From JBIOWF01 sp044868295 (GTDB taxonomy: Bacteria > Actinomycetota > Actinomycetes > Streptosporangiales > Streptosporangiaceae): a DNA stretch of 48,829 bases. Numbering within the stretch: position 1 is the stretch's first letter; every line of letters starts with the position of its first letter. Location of the stretch: the NCBI GenBank assembly GCA_044868295.1, contig JBIOWF010000094.1:1-48829 (forward strand), given 5' to 3'. The position numbers and the translations under genes are program-made. This document shows positions 24,025 to 32,279 of this stretch, piece by piece. The notes under the pieces were generated by a model, which did not search any database, was not told the DNA's origin, and saw only the letters and a program-made list of their open reading frames with translations.

Positions 24025-24726
24025 ATGCGAAGCCAGGCCGATAATGACCGCGTGGCAGGCATCCTCCTGGTCGAAGACGACCCCTCGGTCCGAACAGGGC
24101 TTGAGCTCGCACTCACCCGTCAGGGCCATTCCGTGACCGCGTACGCGACGGGTGAGGAGGCCCTCGACCACATCCGCGCGCGCAGACCTGAGATCGTCAT
24201 CCTCGACGTGATGCTCCCGGGCATCGACGGGGTCGAGGTGTGCCGCCGCATCCGCAAGATCGATTCGCTGCCGATCATATTGCTCACCGCTCGTGGCGAC
24301 GATCTCGACATGGTCGTCGGCCTTGAGGCGGGCGCCGACGACTACGTCGTCAAGCCGGTCGAGCCGCGGGTCCTCGACGCGCGCATCCGGGCGGTCCTGC
24401 GCCGGCTGGAGTCCGCGTCGGCCGACCGCATCACCTTCGGCGACCTCATGGTCGACCGGGGAGCGCTCAAGGTCACGCTGAAAGGCCGCGAGGTCCACCT
24501 GACCCCCACCGAGCTCCGCCTGCTGCTGGAGCTGGTCCGCCACCCCGGCCAGGTGCTGAACCGCCGCTACCTGCTGCGCGCCGTGTGGGACCACACGCAC
24601 GTGGCGGACTCCCGGCTCGTCGACGCGTGCGTGCAACGGATCCGGGCCAAGATCGAGCCGGTGCCCGCGGAGCCGGTCTTCATCCACACCGTGCGCGGCT
24701 TCGGATACCGCTTCAGCCCGCCATGA
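24025..24726 (+). CDS. OmpR-family response regulator (CseB/AfsQ1-like)
   Basis: A 233-residue regulator. The receiver domain (about 10-125) has the acidic pair in LLVEDDPSV, phosphoacceptor D61 in ILDVMLPGIDGV, T in LLTARGDD and lysine in YVVKPVEP. The winged-helix domain (about 140-230) has LTPTELRLLLELVRHPGQVLNRRYLL and HTVRGFGYRF. ATG 24025 is chosen because GGGAGG ends 4 nt upstream; earlier in-frame ATGs at 23995 and 24013 lack such a site. The stop overlaps the kinase start (ATGA), so the two are coupled. A CRP-like palindrome lies about 130 bp upstream. Confidence 0.9.
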   Translation: MRSQADNDRVAGILLVEDDPSVRTGLELALTRQGHSVTAYATGEEALDHIRARRPEIVILDVMLPGIDGVEVCRRIRKIDSLPIILLTARGDDLDMVVGLEAGADDYVVKPVEPRVLDARIRAVLRRLESASADRITFGDLMVDRGALKVTLKGREVHLTPTELRLLLELVRHPGQVLNRRYLLRAVWDHTHVADSRLVDACVQRIRAKIEPVPAEPVFIHTVRGFGYRFSPP

Positions 24727-26153
24727 CCTGGCTGCCCACCGGCCTGCGCGGACGCCTGGTGTTCACCTTCACGCTGGTGGCCGTGACCGCCTCGGCGATG
24801 GTCGCCGTCCTCGGATACCAGCTGGTCCGCCGGGAGCTGCTCGACCGCGCGGAGCGGAGCGCGGTGGCCGACGTGCTCGACAGCCTCTCGAAGATCACGT
24901 TACCGGTGGGCGCGAGCGACGTGGTGTGGCCCAGCGACTCCACGGTGACCGACGAGGACCTGGCCGACCTGGTCAACGTGCTCCAACGGCCCGATCGCGT
25001 GGTGATCGTCACCTATGGCGACCACCGCCGGGCGAGCCGCAACGCGCCGTTCAGCATGAGCGACGTTCCCGACCAGTTGCGCTGGCAGGCCGCCCGGCGA
25101 CTCGTGTACCAGCGGCTCCGGCTACGGAACGGGCCGTGGCTGCTGATCGCCACCCAGCTCCAGCGCGTCAACCAGAACGGCTTCCGCCGGACCACCGGGC
25201 TCACGGCGTACGTTTTCGTGTCCCTGAGCGAGGAGGAGGGCGTGCTGTTCCGGCTCCGCAACGCGCTCGCCCAGGCCGGGGGCATCACGCTCACGATCGC
25301 GTTGGCCGTCGCCCTCCTGTCGGCGTGGCGGGTGCTCATGCCCGTGCGCAGGCTGGGGGTGGCCGCGCGCGCCCTGGGCGCCGGCGACCTGCACTTCCGG
25401 CTCCCGGTGCGAGGCAAGGACGAGCTGGCGGAGCTGACCGCCACCTTCAACGAGACGGCGGCGGCCCTGGAACACACGGTGTCGGAGCTGCGCAACCTGG
25501 AGGCGATGTCACGGCGCTTCGTCGCCGACGTCTCACATGAGCTGCGCACGCCCCTGACCGCGATGACGGCGGTGACCGACATGCTCACGGAGGAGGCCGA
25601 GACGCTCCCCGACGACGCCGGTGAGGCGGTCCGGATCGTGGTCCGTGAGATCGACCGGCTTCGAGTGCTGGTGGAGCACCTCATCGAGGTCAGCCGCTTC
25701 GACTCGGGAGCCGCGGTGCTCAACCGGGAGAGCGTGGACGTCGGCGACGTCCTGGCCGACTGCCTGGAAGTGCGCGGCTGGACCCACCAGGTGAAGCTCA
25801 CGGTTCCCGCCGGGCTCTCGTACTCGCTCGACCCTCGCCGCTTCGACGTCATCGTCGCCAACCTGGTCGGCAACGCCCTCCACCACGGAGCCCAGCCCGT
25901 GCTGGTGAGCGCCCGCCTGCTGCCGAGCGGGCTGGAGGTCGCCGTCCGCGACCACGGGGAGGGCATCCCCGAACGGGCGTTGCCGCACGTCTTCGACCGC
26001 TTCTTCAAGGCCGGCGCCGGCCGGGCCCGCAGCGTCGGCAGCGGCCTCGGCCTCGCCATCGCCAAGGCCAACGCCGAGCTGCACGGTGGCACCATCACAG
26101 TGCGGCGCCGCGACCCCGGCACGCTCTTCACGCTGTGGATACCCCGCCCATGA
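24723..26153 (+). CDS. Membrane sensor histidine kinase
   Basis: A 476-residue kinase. Helix 1 is at about residues 10-32, an outer domain at 33-170, helix 2 near 185-203 and a HAMP domain at about 204-258. The dimerisation domain carries H272 in VADVSHELRTPLTAM; the ATPase domain shows IVANLVGNALHHGAQ (N box), VRDHGEGIPE (G1), FDRFFKAG (F) and GSGLGLAIAKANAELHGG (G2). It phosphorylates the adjacent response regulator (family knowledge). Its resemblance to CseC and the lipoprotein that follows suggest an envelope-sensing role. It overlaps both neighbours by 4 nt, forming a tight three-gene operon. Confidence 0.92.
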   Translation: MTWLPTGLRGRLVFTFTLVAVTASAMVAVLGYQLVRRELLDRAERSAVADVLDSLSKITLPVGASDVVWPSDSTVTDEDLADLVNVLQRPDRVVIVTYGDHRRASRNAPFSMSDVPDQLRWQAARRLVYQRLRLRNGPWLLIATQLQRVNQNGFRRTTGLTAYVFVSLSEEEGVLFRLRNALAQAGGITLTIALAVALLSAWRVLMPVRRLGVAARALGAGDLHFRLPVRGKDELAELTATFNETAAALEHTVSELRNLEAMSRRFVADVSHELRTPLTAMTAVTDMLTEEAETLPDDAGEAVRIVVREIDRLRVLVEHLIEVSRFDSGAAVLNRESVDVGDVLADCLEVRGWTHQVKLTVPAGLSYSLDPRRFDVIVANLVGNALHHGAQPVLVSARLLPSGLEVAVRDHGEGIPERALPHVFDRFFKAGAGRARSVGSGLGLAIAKANAELHGGTITVRRRDPGTLFTLWIPRP

Positions 26154-26740
26154 GAGCCGTGAGTCCCAGAACCGAGAGAGCCGTGAGAGCCGTCCGGGCC
26201 GTGGAGAGATGGACGGCCGCACTCGCGCTGCTGCTCGCGGCGACCGCCGCGTGCGGGGTCGAGCCGACCGGTGTCATCGACGCGGGACCGGCGCCCGTCA
26301 TCACCGGCGCGCCGACCCTGGCCAGGATCTATCTGCTGCGCGGCGGGCGGCTCGTGCCCACCAACGTCGCCGCCGGTTCGCCCAACGTCAACGACATCAT
26401 GACCGCCCTGTTCAAAGCCGGCCATCGCCCCCCGAACGGCATGAGCACGGCGCTGGCCCAGCTGAAGATCGCGCAGGTTCAGCTGGTCCGTTACACCCCC
26501 GAGCGGGCCACCCGGAACGACCCGGACAGCCCGATCGGGCTCCGCATGCGCGTGTTCGTGAGCGGCCCGCAGATCTCCAGGGCCGCGATGGCCCAGATCA
26601 CCTGTACGGCACGGCTCCGCTCGGAAATCTGGGCCGTGGAGATCGCGCACCTCACTCCCGGCAGGACCGGCCGGCTGAAGATCCACACCTGCCGGGAGTA
26701 CTGGGATCTGGCCGCTGAGAACGGCCACCTCCCACCCTGA
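26150..26740 (+). CDS. GerMN-type lipoprotein
   Basis: A 196-residue predicted lipoprotein. The start ATG 26150 overlaps the kinase stop (ATGA). After an arginine-containing head, a hydrophobic stretch ends in LLAATAAC, a good lipobox with the acylated cysteine at about 30. The mature part has ARIYLLRGGRLVPTNV and MTALFKAGHRPPNGMSTAL, the pattern of GerMN domains of actinobacterial lipoproteins. Two late cysteines (ITCTARL, HTCREYW) may form a disulfide. In Streptomyces a lipoprotein (CseA) modulates the CseBC system; here the lipoprotein follows the kinase, and a similar modulatory role is inferred, not shown. Confidence 0.8.
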   Translation: MRAVSPRTERAVRAVRAVERWTAALALLLAATAACGVEPTGVIDAGPAPVITGAPTLARIYLLRGGRLVPTNVAAGSPNVNDIMTALFKAGHRPPNGMSTALAQLKIAQVQLVRYTPERATRNDPDSPIGLRMRVFVSGPQISRAAMAQITCTARLRSEIWAVEIAHLTPGRTGRLKIHTCREYWDLAAENGHLPP

Positions 26741-26767
26741 TCAGCGCGTCAGCGTGATCAGAGGGTG
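26733..26767. terminator. Bidirectional hairpin between convergent lipoprotein and phoH genes
   Basis: CACCCTGATCA (26733-26743) pairs with TGATCA-GA-GGGTG-type sequence (26755-26767), with a 2-nt bulge. It spans both stop codons (TGA 26738-26740 and the phoH stop at 26758-26760). Confidence 0.6.
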
Positions 26768-28062
26768 ATGTCCTCCAGCATCTCGGTCACCAGCGCGGCG
26801 ATCGGCGAGCGCTCGGACCTCGTGAGCGTGATGTGCGCGAAGAGCGGGTGGCCCTTGAGCTTCTCCACCACCGCGACCACGCCGTCGTGCCTGCCGACCC
26901 GGAGGTTGTCCCGCTGGGCGATGTCGTGGGTGAGCACCACCCGTGAGTTGGCGCCGATCCGGGACAGGACGGTGAGCAGCACCCCGCGCTCCAGCGACTG
27001 CGCCTCGTCCACGATCACGAACGCGTCGTGCAGCGACCGGCCGCGGATGTGGGTCAGCGGGAGGACCTCCAGCATGCCCCGGTCGAGGACCTCCTCGATG
27101 ACCTCGGGCGTCGTCACGGCGCCCAGGGTGTCGTAGACGGCCTGCGCCCACGGGCCCATCTTCTCGTTCTCCGACCCGGGGAGGTAACCGAGCTCCTGGC
27201 CGCCGACGGCGTACAGCGGGCGGAAGACGATGACCTTGCGGTGCTGGCGGCGCTCCAGCACGGCCTCCAGCCCGGCGCACAAGGCCAGGGCCGACTTGCC
27301 GGTGCCCGCCCGGCCGCCCATGGAGACGATGCCGACCTCGGGGTCCATCAGGATGTCGAGGGCGATCCGCTGCTCGGCCGACCTGCCGTGCAGGCCGAAG
27401 ACCTCCCGGTCGCCCCGGACCAGCCGTACCGACTTGTCCGGCATGACCCGCCCGAGCGCGGAGCCGCGGCTCGAAAGCAGGCGCAGGCCGGTGTGGCAGG
27501 GCATGTCGCGGGCCTCCTCCAGGTCCGCGGTGCCACCCTCGAACAGCGCTCCGACGTCCTCCGTGGTCACCTGCAGCTCGGCCATGCCGGTCCAGCCCGA
27601 CTCGACCACCATCCCGGCGCGGTACTCCTCCGCGGCGAGGCCGATCGAGGCGGCCTTCACCCGCATCGGCAGGTCCTTCGACACGAGCACCACGTCGCGC
27701 CCCTCGGCCGCGAGATTCTGCGCGACGGTCAGGATGCGGGTGTCGTTGTCGCCGAGGCGGAACCCCTGCGGCAAGATCGACGGATCACTGTGGTTGAGCT
27801 CCACCCGGATGGTGCCCTCGCCTGCCGGCATGGGCTGATCCAGACGTCCGTGCCGCACCCGAAGGTCGTCGAGGAAGCGCAGCGCCTCACGGGCGAAGTA
27901 ACCCAACTCGGGGTGATGCCGCTTGGCCTCCAGTTCGGTGATGACGACGATCGGTAGGACGACCTCATGCTCGTCGAAGCGGCTCATCGCCGCCGGGTCG
28001 GCGAGCAGGACCGAGGTGTCCAGGACATAGGTGCGGGTTGGGTTGCTCGAGGACTCTGCCAC
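26758..28062 (-). CDS. PIN-PhoH fusion ATPase (PhoH2-like)
   Basis: A 434-residue cytosolic protein. Residues about 10-140 form a PIN nuclease domain with acidic residues D15 (YVLDTSVLL), E43 (ITELEAK) and D105/D107 (LGDNDTRIL). Residues about 215-430 are the PhoH ATPase with Walker A GGRAGTGKSALA (about 249-260) and Walker B VIVDEAQSLE. Mycobacterial PhoH2 of this architecture is an RNA helicase with RNase activity. GTG 28062 has GGGGGAGA 4 nt upstream. No PhoAT-like antitoxin ORF is evident directly upstream. The gene has its own promoter, twin palindromes and a leader of about 170 nt. Confidence 0.93.
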   Translation of the reverse strand: MAESSSNPTRTYVLDTSVLLADPAAMSRFDEHEVVLPIVVITELEAKRHHPELGYFAREALRFLDDLRVRHGRLDQPMPAGEGTIRVELNHSDPSILPQGFRLGDNDTRILTVAQNLAAEGRDVVLVSKDLPMRVKAASIGLAAEEYRAGMVVESGWTGMAELQVTTEDVGALFEGGTADLEEARDMPCHTGLRLLSSRGSALGRVMPDKSVRLVRGDREVFGLHGRSAEQRIALDILMDPEVGIVSMGGRAGTGKSALALCAGLEAVLERRQHRKVIVFRPLYAVGGQELGYLPGSENEKMGPWAQAVYDTLGAVTTPEVIEEVLDRGMLEVLPLTHIRGRSLHDAFVIVDEAQSLERGVLLTVLSRIGANSRVVLTHDIAQRDNLRVGRHDGVVAVVEKLKGHPLFAHITLTRSERSPIAALVTEMLEDITL

Positions 28063-28141
28063 GCGTTCTCCCCCGGGCGCCTGGATAGGGCACCCTGCCT
28101 TGACTGGTGGTGAACGGACCGGACCCGTGACCTGCCGAAGC

Positions 28142-28159
28142 GGGCCGGGGTTCCGGCCC
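28142..28159 (-). promoter_or_regulatory. GC-rich hairpin in the phoH leader
   Basis: GGGCCGG-GGTT-CCGGCCC is a perfect 7-bp stem with a 4-nt loop within the predicted untranslated leader, about 80 nt before the GTG start. It has no T-tract; it may be an attenuator-like or mRNA-stability element. Confidence 0.4.
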
Positions 28160-28205
28160 CCCTCGCAAGGTCGTGACGCAAGGACGGGCCCTCTCCCGAG
28201 GTAAG

Positions 28206-28228
28206 CGATATCGATCTTGGCGATATCG
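28206..28228. promoter_or_regulatory. Twin CGATATCG palindromes downstream of the phoH promoter
   Basis: Two perfect 8-bp palindromes at 28206-28213 and 28221-28228, 15 bp apart start to start, each preceded by G. They lie just downstream of the predicted transcript start. Confidence 0.55.
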
Positions 28229-28239
28229 GCCTACTTCTT

Positions 28240-28268
28240 ACGGTACGGAGTGAATCCCCTAATCCCAA
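28240..28268 (-). promoter_or_regulatory. Promoter of phoH
   Basis: TTGGGA (28268-28263), a 17-bp spacer and TACCGT (28245-28240) on the minus strand. The transcript should start near 28233, giving a leader of about 170 nt. Confidence 0.5.
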
Positions 28269-28311
28269 TAGATGAATCCTGACGGAAAGGCACTGTTTAC
28301 ATGCCGTTACC

Positions 28312-28329
28312 AGCCAGCTCACTCTGGCT
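28312..28329 (-). terminator. Hairpin just downstream of uppS
   Basis: AGCCAG-N6-CTGGCT, a perfect 6-bp stem, 16 nt past the uppS stop. No T-run follows, as is common in actinobacteria; it may separate uppS from phoH transcription. Confidence 0.4.
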
Positions 28330-28344
28330 TCTGGACTGGTGGGA

Positions 28345-29106
28345 TCAGGATCCGTACCGTCGGTGACGCGCGGCATACGAGCGAAGCGCCCGCAAGAAAT
28401 CGACTCTGCGGAAGTCAGGCCAGTAGGCCTCGCAGAAGTAGAACTCGGAATGGGCGCTCTGCCAGAGCAGGAATCCGGAGAGTCGCTGCTCTCCCGAGGT
28501 CCGGATGACGAGGTCCGGGTCGGGGAGGCCGCGCGTGTAGAGATGCTCCGCGATGTGCTCGACGTCGAGGACCTCCACGAGTTCCTCGATGCTCGCCCCC
28601 TTGCTGGCGTGCTCCTGGAGGAGGGAGCGCACCGCATCAGCGATCTCACGTCTTCCTCCATACCCAACCGCAACGTTCACAATCAGCCCGGGACGGTGTG
28701 ATGTGGTTTCTTTCGCGTTTTTCAGGACACGAGCGGTGTGATCGGGTAGGAGGTCCAGTGACCCCATGGGGCTGACGTGCCAGCCCTGGTCGACGAGGTC
28801 CTGCACCAGTCCCTCGATGACCTGGAGCAGCGGCTGGAGCTCGGCCTTGTCCCTGGTGAGGTTGTCGGTGGAGAGCAGCCAGAGGGTGACGTACTCCACC
28901 CCGGCCTCGCGGCACCACACCAGCAGCTCGGAGATCTTGTCGGCACCCTTCTGGTGCCCGTGGCTGACGTCGCGCAAGCCCATGGCCCGGGCCCAGCGGC
29001 GGTTCCCGTCCACGATGACGCCCACATGCCGGGGGATCGGGTCGGAGGAGAGCTTGTGCTCGAGCCTGCGCTCGTACAGCTTGTACACGAGATCGCGCAC
29101 GCCCAT
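28345..29106 (-). CDS. uppS: Cis-prenyltransferase (short-chain Z-isoprenyl diphosphate synthase type)
   Basis: A 253-residue member of the undecaprenyl-diphosphate synthase family. Motifs are HVGVIVDGNRRWARAMG (catalytic aspartate and P-loop-like region), GHQKGADKI, LWLLSTDNLTR, VNVAVGYGGRREI, and DLVIRTSGEQRLSGFLLWQ with AYWPDF. The WLLSTDN form resembles Rv1086, which makes short Z-farnesyl diphosphate, more than the long-chain Rv2361c enzyme; product length cannot be read from sequence. ATG 29106 has AGAGGA upstream; longer starts are not supported. The enzyme supplies polyprenyl lipid carriers for wall synthesis. Confidence 0.9.
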   Translation of the reverse strand: MGVRDLVYKLYERRLEHKLSSDPIPRHVGVIVDGNRRWARAMGLRDVSHGHQKGADKISELLVWCREAGVEYVTLWLLSTDNLTRDKAELQPLLQVIEGLVQDLVDQGWHVSPMGSLDLLPDHTARVLKNAKETTSHRPGLIVNVAVGYGGRREIADAVRSLLQEHASKGASIEELVEVLDVEHIAEHLYTRGLPDPDLVIRTSGEQRLSGFLLWQSAHSEFYFCEAYWPDFRRVDFLRALRSYAARHRRYGS

Positions 29107-29154
29107 GAATTCCTCTTCCTTTCGCGGCACCAATCTCCGGTCAGGCAGCAATTA

Positions 29155-29736
29155 TCACGGGCGTGGCCGCCTGTGGGTCCCCTCAATGAGGTTGCTGTTG
29201 CGTTCCATCTGAATCTGGAAGCGTGCGCCGAGCCGTTTCTCCGCCTCTCCGACGAGCCCGCGCACGAGAGCGGCGAGTTGTGCCGACGTCAACTCCGCGC
29301 GCAGGCCGACGCCTCCGGAGCCCCACGCCTCCAGGAACGCCCTTCGCGTGAGCCGCCATTCCCCCGGCGCCGCGCCGCCGCACCCCTCAGACGGTATCCA
29401 CGACGGGATCGTCCGCAACCGGCAGCGCAGTTCGCCACCGCCGACCACGTCGGTCCGGGCGCGATAACGGAACGCGAACAGCTCCCCCTCGTCGCCGGGG
29501 AAGCGATCTTCGGGGTCGGGCCAGGCCTCCGCCTGCGGGCCGTCGTCCGCCCGCGCCTCCTCCACACCGCGCGCGAGACGGGCGAGAAACCACCCGCAGC
29601 GCTCCCCCACCGTGCCGTACGGCACGCCGTCCCGGTGGAGCTCCAAGGTGACCTCGTAAGGCACTCCGGTGCTGTCTCGGCACAGGACTGGACTAATGGT
29701 CAGATAAGACCCATCCAAGCAACGTAGTCCCTCCAC
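29155..29736 (-). CDS. Hypothetical protein
   Basis: A 193-residue protein of unknown function. GTG 29736 is chosen because TACGTT (29748-29743, minus strand) ends 6 nt before it, which suits a leaderless transcript; the frame remains open upstream but that part has no coding character. Visible stretches are EVTLELHRDGVPYGTVGERCGWFLARL, broken by GVEEARADD, and a C-terminal helix TSAQLAALVRGLVGEAEKRL. No membrane segment or signal peptide. I do not recognise the family. It stands 48 bp before uppS and may share its transcript. Codon use is typical of the window. Confidence 0.6.
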   Translation of the reverse strand: MEGLRCLDGSYLTISPVLCRDSTGVPYEVTLELHRDGVPYGTVGERCGWFLARLARGVEEARADDGPQAEAWPDPEDRFPGDEGELFAFRYRARTDVVGGGELRCRLRTIPSWIPSEGCGGAAPGEWRLTRRAFLEAWGSGGVGLRAELTSAQLAALVRGLVGEAEKRLGARFQIQMERNSNLIEGTHRRPRP

Positions 29737-29798
29737 CTCACAAACGTATCCCCGGCACACCGCCCTAACCCACCCAGAACAGACAATGTCTGCCCGCT

Positions 29799-30080
29799 TT
29801 ATGCGTCTTTGGTCTTTCTCCACCACCGGCGCCTGGCAGGCACTACACGAGCCGGAAGGCGGCCGGACGACCTCAGCCAGTCGGCGAAGGCGTGGGCATC
29901 CGCCCGGGAGCCGCCACGCGGTTTGGGACGGCCCTCGGCGTCGGCTGCGAATTCCCGCGCGAAGTCCTCTCCCAGGGAGAAGACCACCCCGGGAACGGCC
30001 CGGGCGACCGAGCCGCGCCGCTTGGCGATCAGGCTGTTCGCCTGAATCCGGACCCGGGTCCCGTCAAAGCCGGGCGGCAT
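29799..30080 (-). CDS. Hypothetical basic protein
   Basis: A 93-residue protein, arginine-rich at its end (RRRWWRKTKDA). Third codon positions are largely G or C, supporting coding. GGGGAG lies about 12 nt before ATG 30080, a rather long distance. Stretches such as SLIAKRRGSVARAVPGVVFSLGEDFAREF suggest a compact helical domain. No recognised family. It lies between pckG and the hypothetical gene at 29736, in the same direction, and after a strong hairpin. Confidence 0.5.
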   Translation of the reverse strand: MPPGFDGTRVRIQANSLIAKRRGSVARAVPGVVFSLGEDFAREFAADAEGRPKPRGGSRADAHAFADWLRSSGRLPARVVPARRRWWRKTKDA

Positions 30081-30166
30081 CGGGCGTGTCCGCTCCCCAA
30101 GGAAAGTTTCCCATCCAGGGATGCAAGCCGTACGAAATCCTGGAATGCCCGCTAGCGCCGACCTTT

Positions 30167-30191
30167 GAGATCGCCGTCGGCCGGCGATCTC
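30167..30191 (-). terminator. Hairpin terminator of pckG
   Basis: GAGATCGCCG (30167-30176), loop of 5, CGGCGATCTC (30182-30191): a perfect 10-bp stem about 45 nt past the pckG stop. Confidence 0.65.
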
Positions 30192-30234
30192 AGGCCGACG
30201 TCATTGGCGGCCGGCCGGCACGGGCACCCAGAAC

Positions 30235-32028
30235 TCAGCCGAGACGCTCCACCAGCGCGTGGTATTCGTCCCACAGTTCCTTGGGCAGATGGTCACCGAA
30301 GGTCTCGAAATGGCCGGGGATGAGGGAGGCCTCCTCCTGCCAGACCTCGTGGTCGACGCTCAGCAGGAGCTCCAGATCGCGCTCGGAGATGTCCAGGCCG
30401 TCGGTGTCGAGCTGCGCGGGCAGGTTGCCGATCGGGGTCGGCACGGCCTGTGCCTCACCGTTGAGCCGCTCGACGATCCACTTGAGCACGCGGCTGTTCT
30501 CGCCGAAGCCCGGCCAGACGAACCTGCCCTCGGCGTCCTTCCTGAACCAGTTGACGTAGTAGATCTTGGGCAGTTGGGCCCCGGCCTTCTTGCCGACCTC
30601 GATCCAGTGGGCAAAGTAGTCGCCCATGTTGTAACCGCAGAACGGCAGCATCGCAAAGGGGTCGCGGCGCAGCTCGCCGACCTTGCCCTCGGCGGCGGCG
30701 GTCTTCTCCGACGCCACGTTGGCACCGAGGAAGACGCCGTGCTGCCAGCTGAGCGACTCCGTCACGAGCGGCACCGCGGTGGCCCGGCGTCCGCCGAACA
30801 GGATGGCCGAGATCGGCACACCCGCCGGGTCCTGCCATTCACGGGCGATCGTCGGGCACTGCTCGGCCGGGGTGGTGAAGCGGGCGTTCGGGTGCGCGGC
30901 GGGCTCGTCGGAGTCGGGCGTCCACGAGCGGCCCTTCCAGTCCGTGAGGTGGGCGGGCGGCTCGTCGGTGAGGCCCTCCCACCACACGTCGCCGTCATCG
31001 GTGAGGGCGACGTTGGTGAAGACGCTGTTGCCCCAGAGGGTCTCGATCGCGTTGGCGTTGGTCGACTGCCCGGTGCCCGGCGCGACGCCGAAGAAGCCGG
31101 CCTCCGGGTTGATGGCGTACAGCCTGCCGTCGGGGCCGAAGCGCATCCAGGCGATGTCGTCGCCGATGGTCTCGACCTTCCAGCCCGGGATGGTCGGCTG
31201 GAGCATGGCCAGGTTGGTCTTGCCGCAGGCCGACGGGAAGGCGGCGGCCACGTAGCGGGTCTCCCCCTGCGGCGGCGTGAGCTTGAGGATGAGCATGTGC
31301 TCGGCGAGCCAGCCCTCGTCGCGGGCCATCACGCTGGCGATGCGCAGCGCGTAGCACTTCTTGCCGAGCAGCGCGTTGCCGCCGTAGCCGGAACCGTAGG
31401 ACCAGATCTCGCGGGTCTCCGGGAAGTGGCTGATGTACTTGGTCTGGCTGCACGGCCAGGGGACGTCCTCCTGCCCGGAGGCGAGGGGCGCGCCCACCGA
31501 GTGCACGGCCTTGACGAAGTCGCCCCGCTGCTCGATCAGCCGCAGCGCCTCCTCACCCATGCGGGTCATCACCCGCATGGATACGACGACATAGGGCGAG
31601 TCGGTGATCTCCACGCCGAGCTGCGAGATGTTCCCGCCCAGCGGGCCCATGCAGAACGGCACCACGTACATCGTCCGGCCGCGCATGCAGCCCTTGAACA
31701 GCTCGCCGAACGTCTCCCGCATCCGCGCCGGGGCTATCCAGTTGTTGGTCGGGCCCGCGTCCTCCTCGCGCTCGGAGCAAATGTACGTGCGGTCCTCGAC
31801 GCGGGCGACGTCGCTGGGGTCGGAGGCGGCGTAGAAGCTGTTGGGCCGCTTGGCGAGACGTTTGAAGGTGCCTTGCTTCACGAGCAGATTGGTGAGGCGG
31901 GTCCATTCCGCCTCCGAACCGTCGCACCATTCGATCCGGTCAGGCTGGGTGAGTTCAGCGATCTCACTGACCCAGGCGGCCAACTCGGAGTGAGTGGTCG
32001 GAAGGGGAACCTCTACTGACAGGGTCAT
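30235..32028 (-). CDS. pckG: GTP-dependent phosphoenolpyruvate carboxykinase
   Basis: A 597-residue enzyme that converts oxaloacetate and GTP to phosphoenolpyruvate, the entry step of gluconeogenesis. Family motifs are TYICSEREEDAGPTNNW, GCMRGRTMYVVPFCMGP, the kinase-1a P-loop region AAFPSACGKTNLAM with the reactive cysteine, TIGDDIAWMRFGPDG (metal-binding aspartates), INPEAGFFGVAPGT and PFCGYNMGDYFAHW. Length is typical. ATG 32028 has AAGGAG 8 nt upstream. The upstream region has a promoter whose -35 overlaps a DasR/HutC-like operator, plus three further copies 190-250 bp away, so this gene appears to be controlled by a GntR-family regulator. Confidence 0.96.
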   Translation of the reverse strand: MTLSVEVPLPTTHSELAAWVSEIAELTQPDRIEWCDGSEAEWTRLTNLLVKQGTFKRLAKRPNSFYAASDPSDVARVEDRTYICSEREEDAGPTNNWIAPARMRETFGELFKGCMRGRTMYVVPFCMGPLGGNISQLGVEITDSPYVVVSMRVMTRMGEEALRLIEQRGDFVKAVHSVGAPLASGQEDVPWPCSQTKYISHFPETREIWSYGSGYGGNALLGKKCYALRIASVMARDEGWLAEHMLILKLTPPQGETRYVAAAFPSACGKTNLAMLQPTIPGWKVETIGDDIAWMRFGPDGRLYAINPEAGFFGVAPGTGQSTNANAIETLWGNSVFTNVALTDDGDVWWEGLTDEPPAHLTDWKGRSWTPDSDEPAAHPNARFTTPAEQCPTIAREWQDPAGVPISAILFGGRRATAVPLVTESLSWQHGVFLGANVASEKTAAAEGKVGELRRDPFAMLPFCGYNMGDYFAHWIEVGKKAGAQLPKIYYVNWFRKDAEGRFVWPGFGENSRVLKWIVERLNGEAQAVPTPIGNLPAQLDTDGLDISERDLELLLSVDHEVWQEEASLIPGHFETFGDHLPKELWDEYHALVERLG

Positions 32029-32061
32029 CGAACCGGCTCCTTAATGTCGCGGGGCGAAATC

Positions 32062-32106
32062 ATCATTAACGATGAAAGTCACTGAATCCAATTGGCGTAG
32101 ACCAGT
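32062..32106 (-). promoter_or_regulatory. pckG promoter with overlapping DasR/HutC-like operator
   Basis: On the minus strand, TTGGAT (32091-32086), an 18-bp spacer and AATGAT (32067-32062). The site ACTGGTCTACGCCAAT (minus strand, 32106-32091) matches the Streptomyces DasR consensus ACTGGTCTAGACCACT at 13 of 16 positions, including the first nine, and overlaps the -35 by one base. Confidence 0.6.
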
Positions 32107-32279
32107 GCGTTTCGGCGCCGTTAATTCAGCGATGTCCATCGCCCTCCTGACCCTTGTCTATCTCACGTCCCCGCAGGTCGGAGCGGTCAAGAGTCTGGAT
32201 ACCGGCTGGGATCCTACCCACTCTCATCTTTTGTAAATAAAGTACCGCCGTCCTTTTTCCCGAGCGCCGTCCGGGGCGC
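32107..32279. other. AT-richer spacer between the pckG operators
   Basis: No gene is visible. It includes an AT-rich stretch around 32225-32245 (TTTTGTAAATAAAG). The distance between proximal and distal operators would allow DNA looping. Confidence 0.3.

Noticed and set aside
27965..28168. Possible antitoxin (PhoAT-like) gene just upstream of phoH
   Set aside because: The frame overlaps phoH out of phase, is proline/arginine-rich and lacks a ribosome site; no convincing antitoxin is seen.
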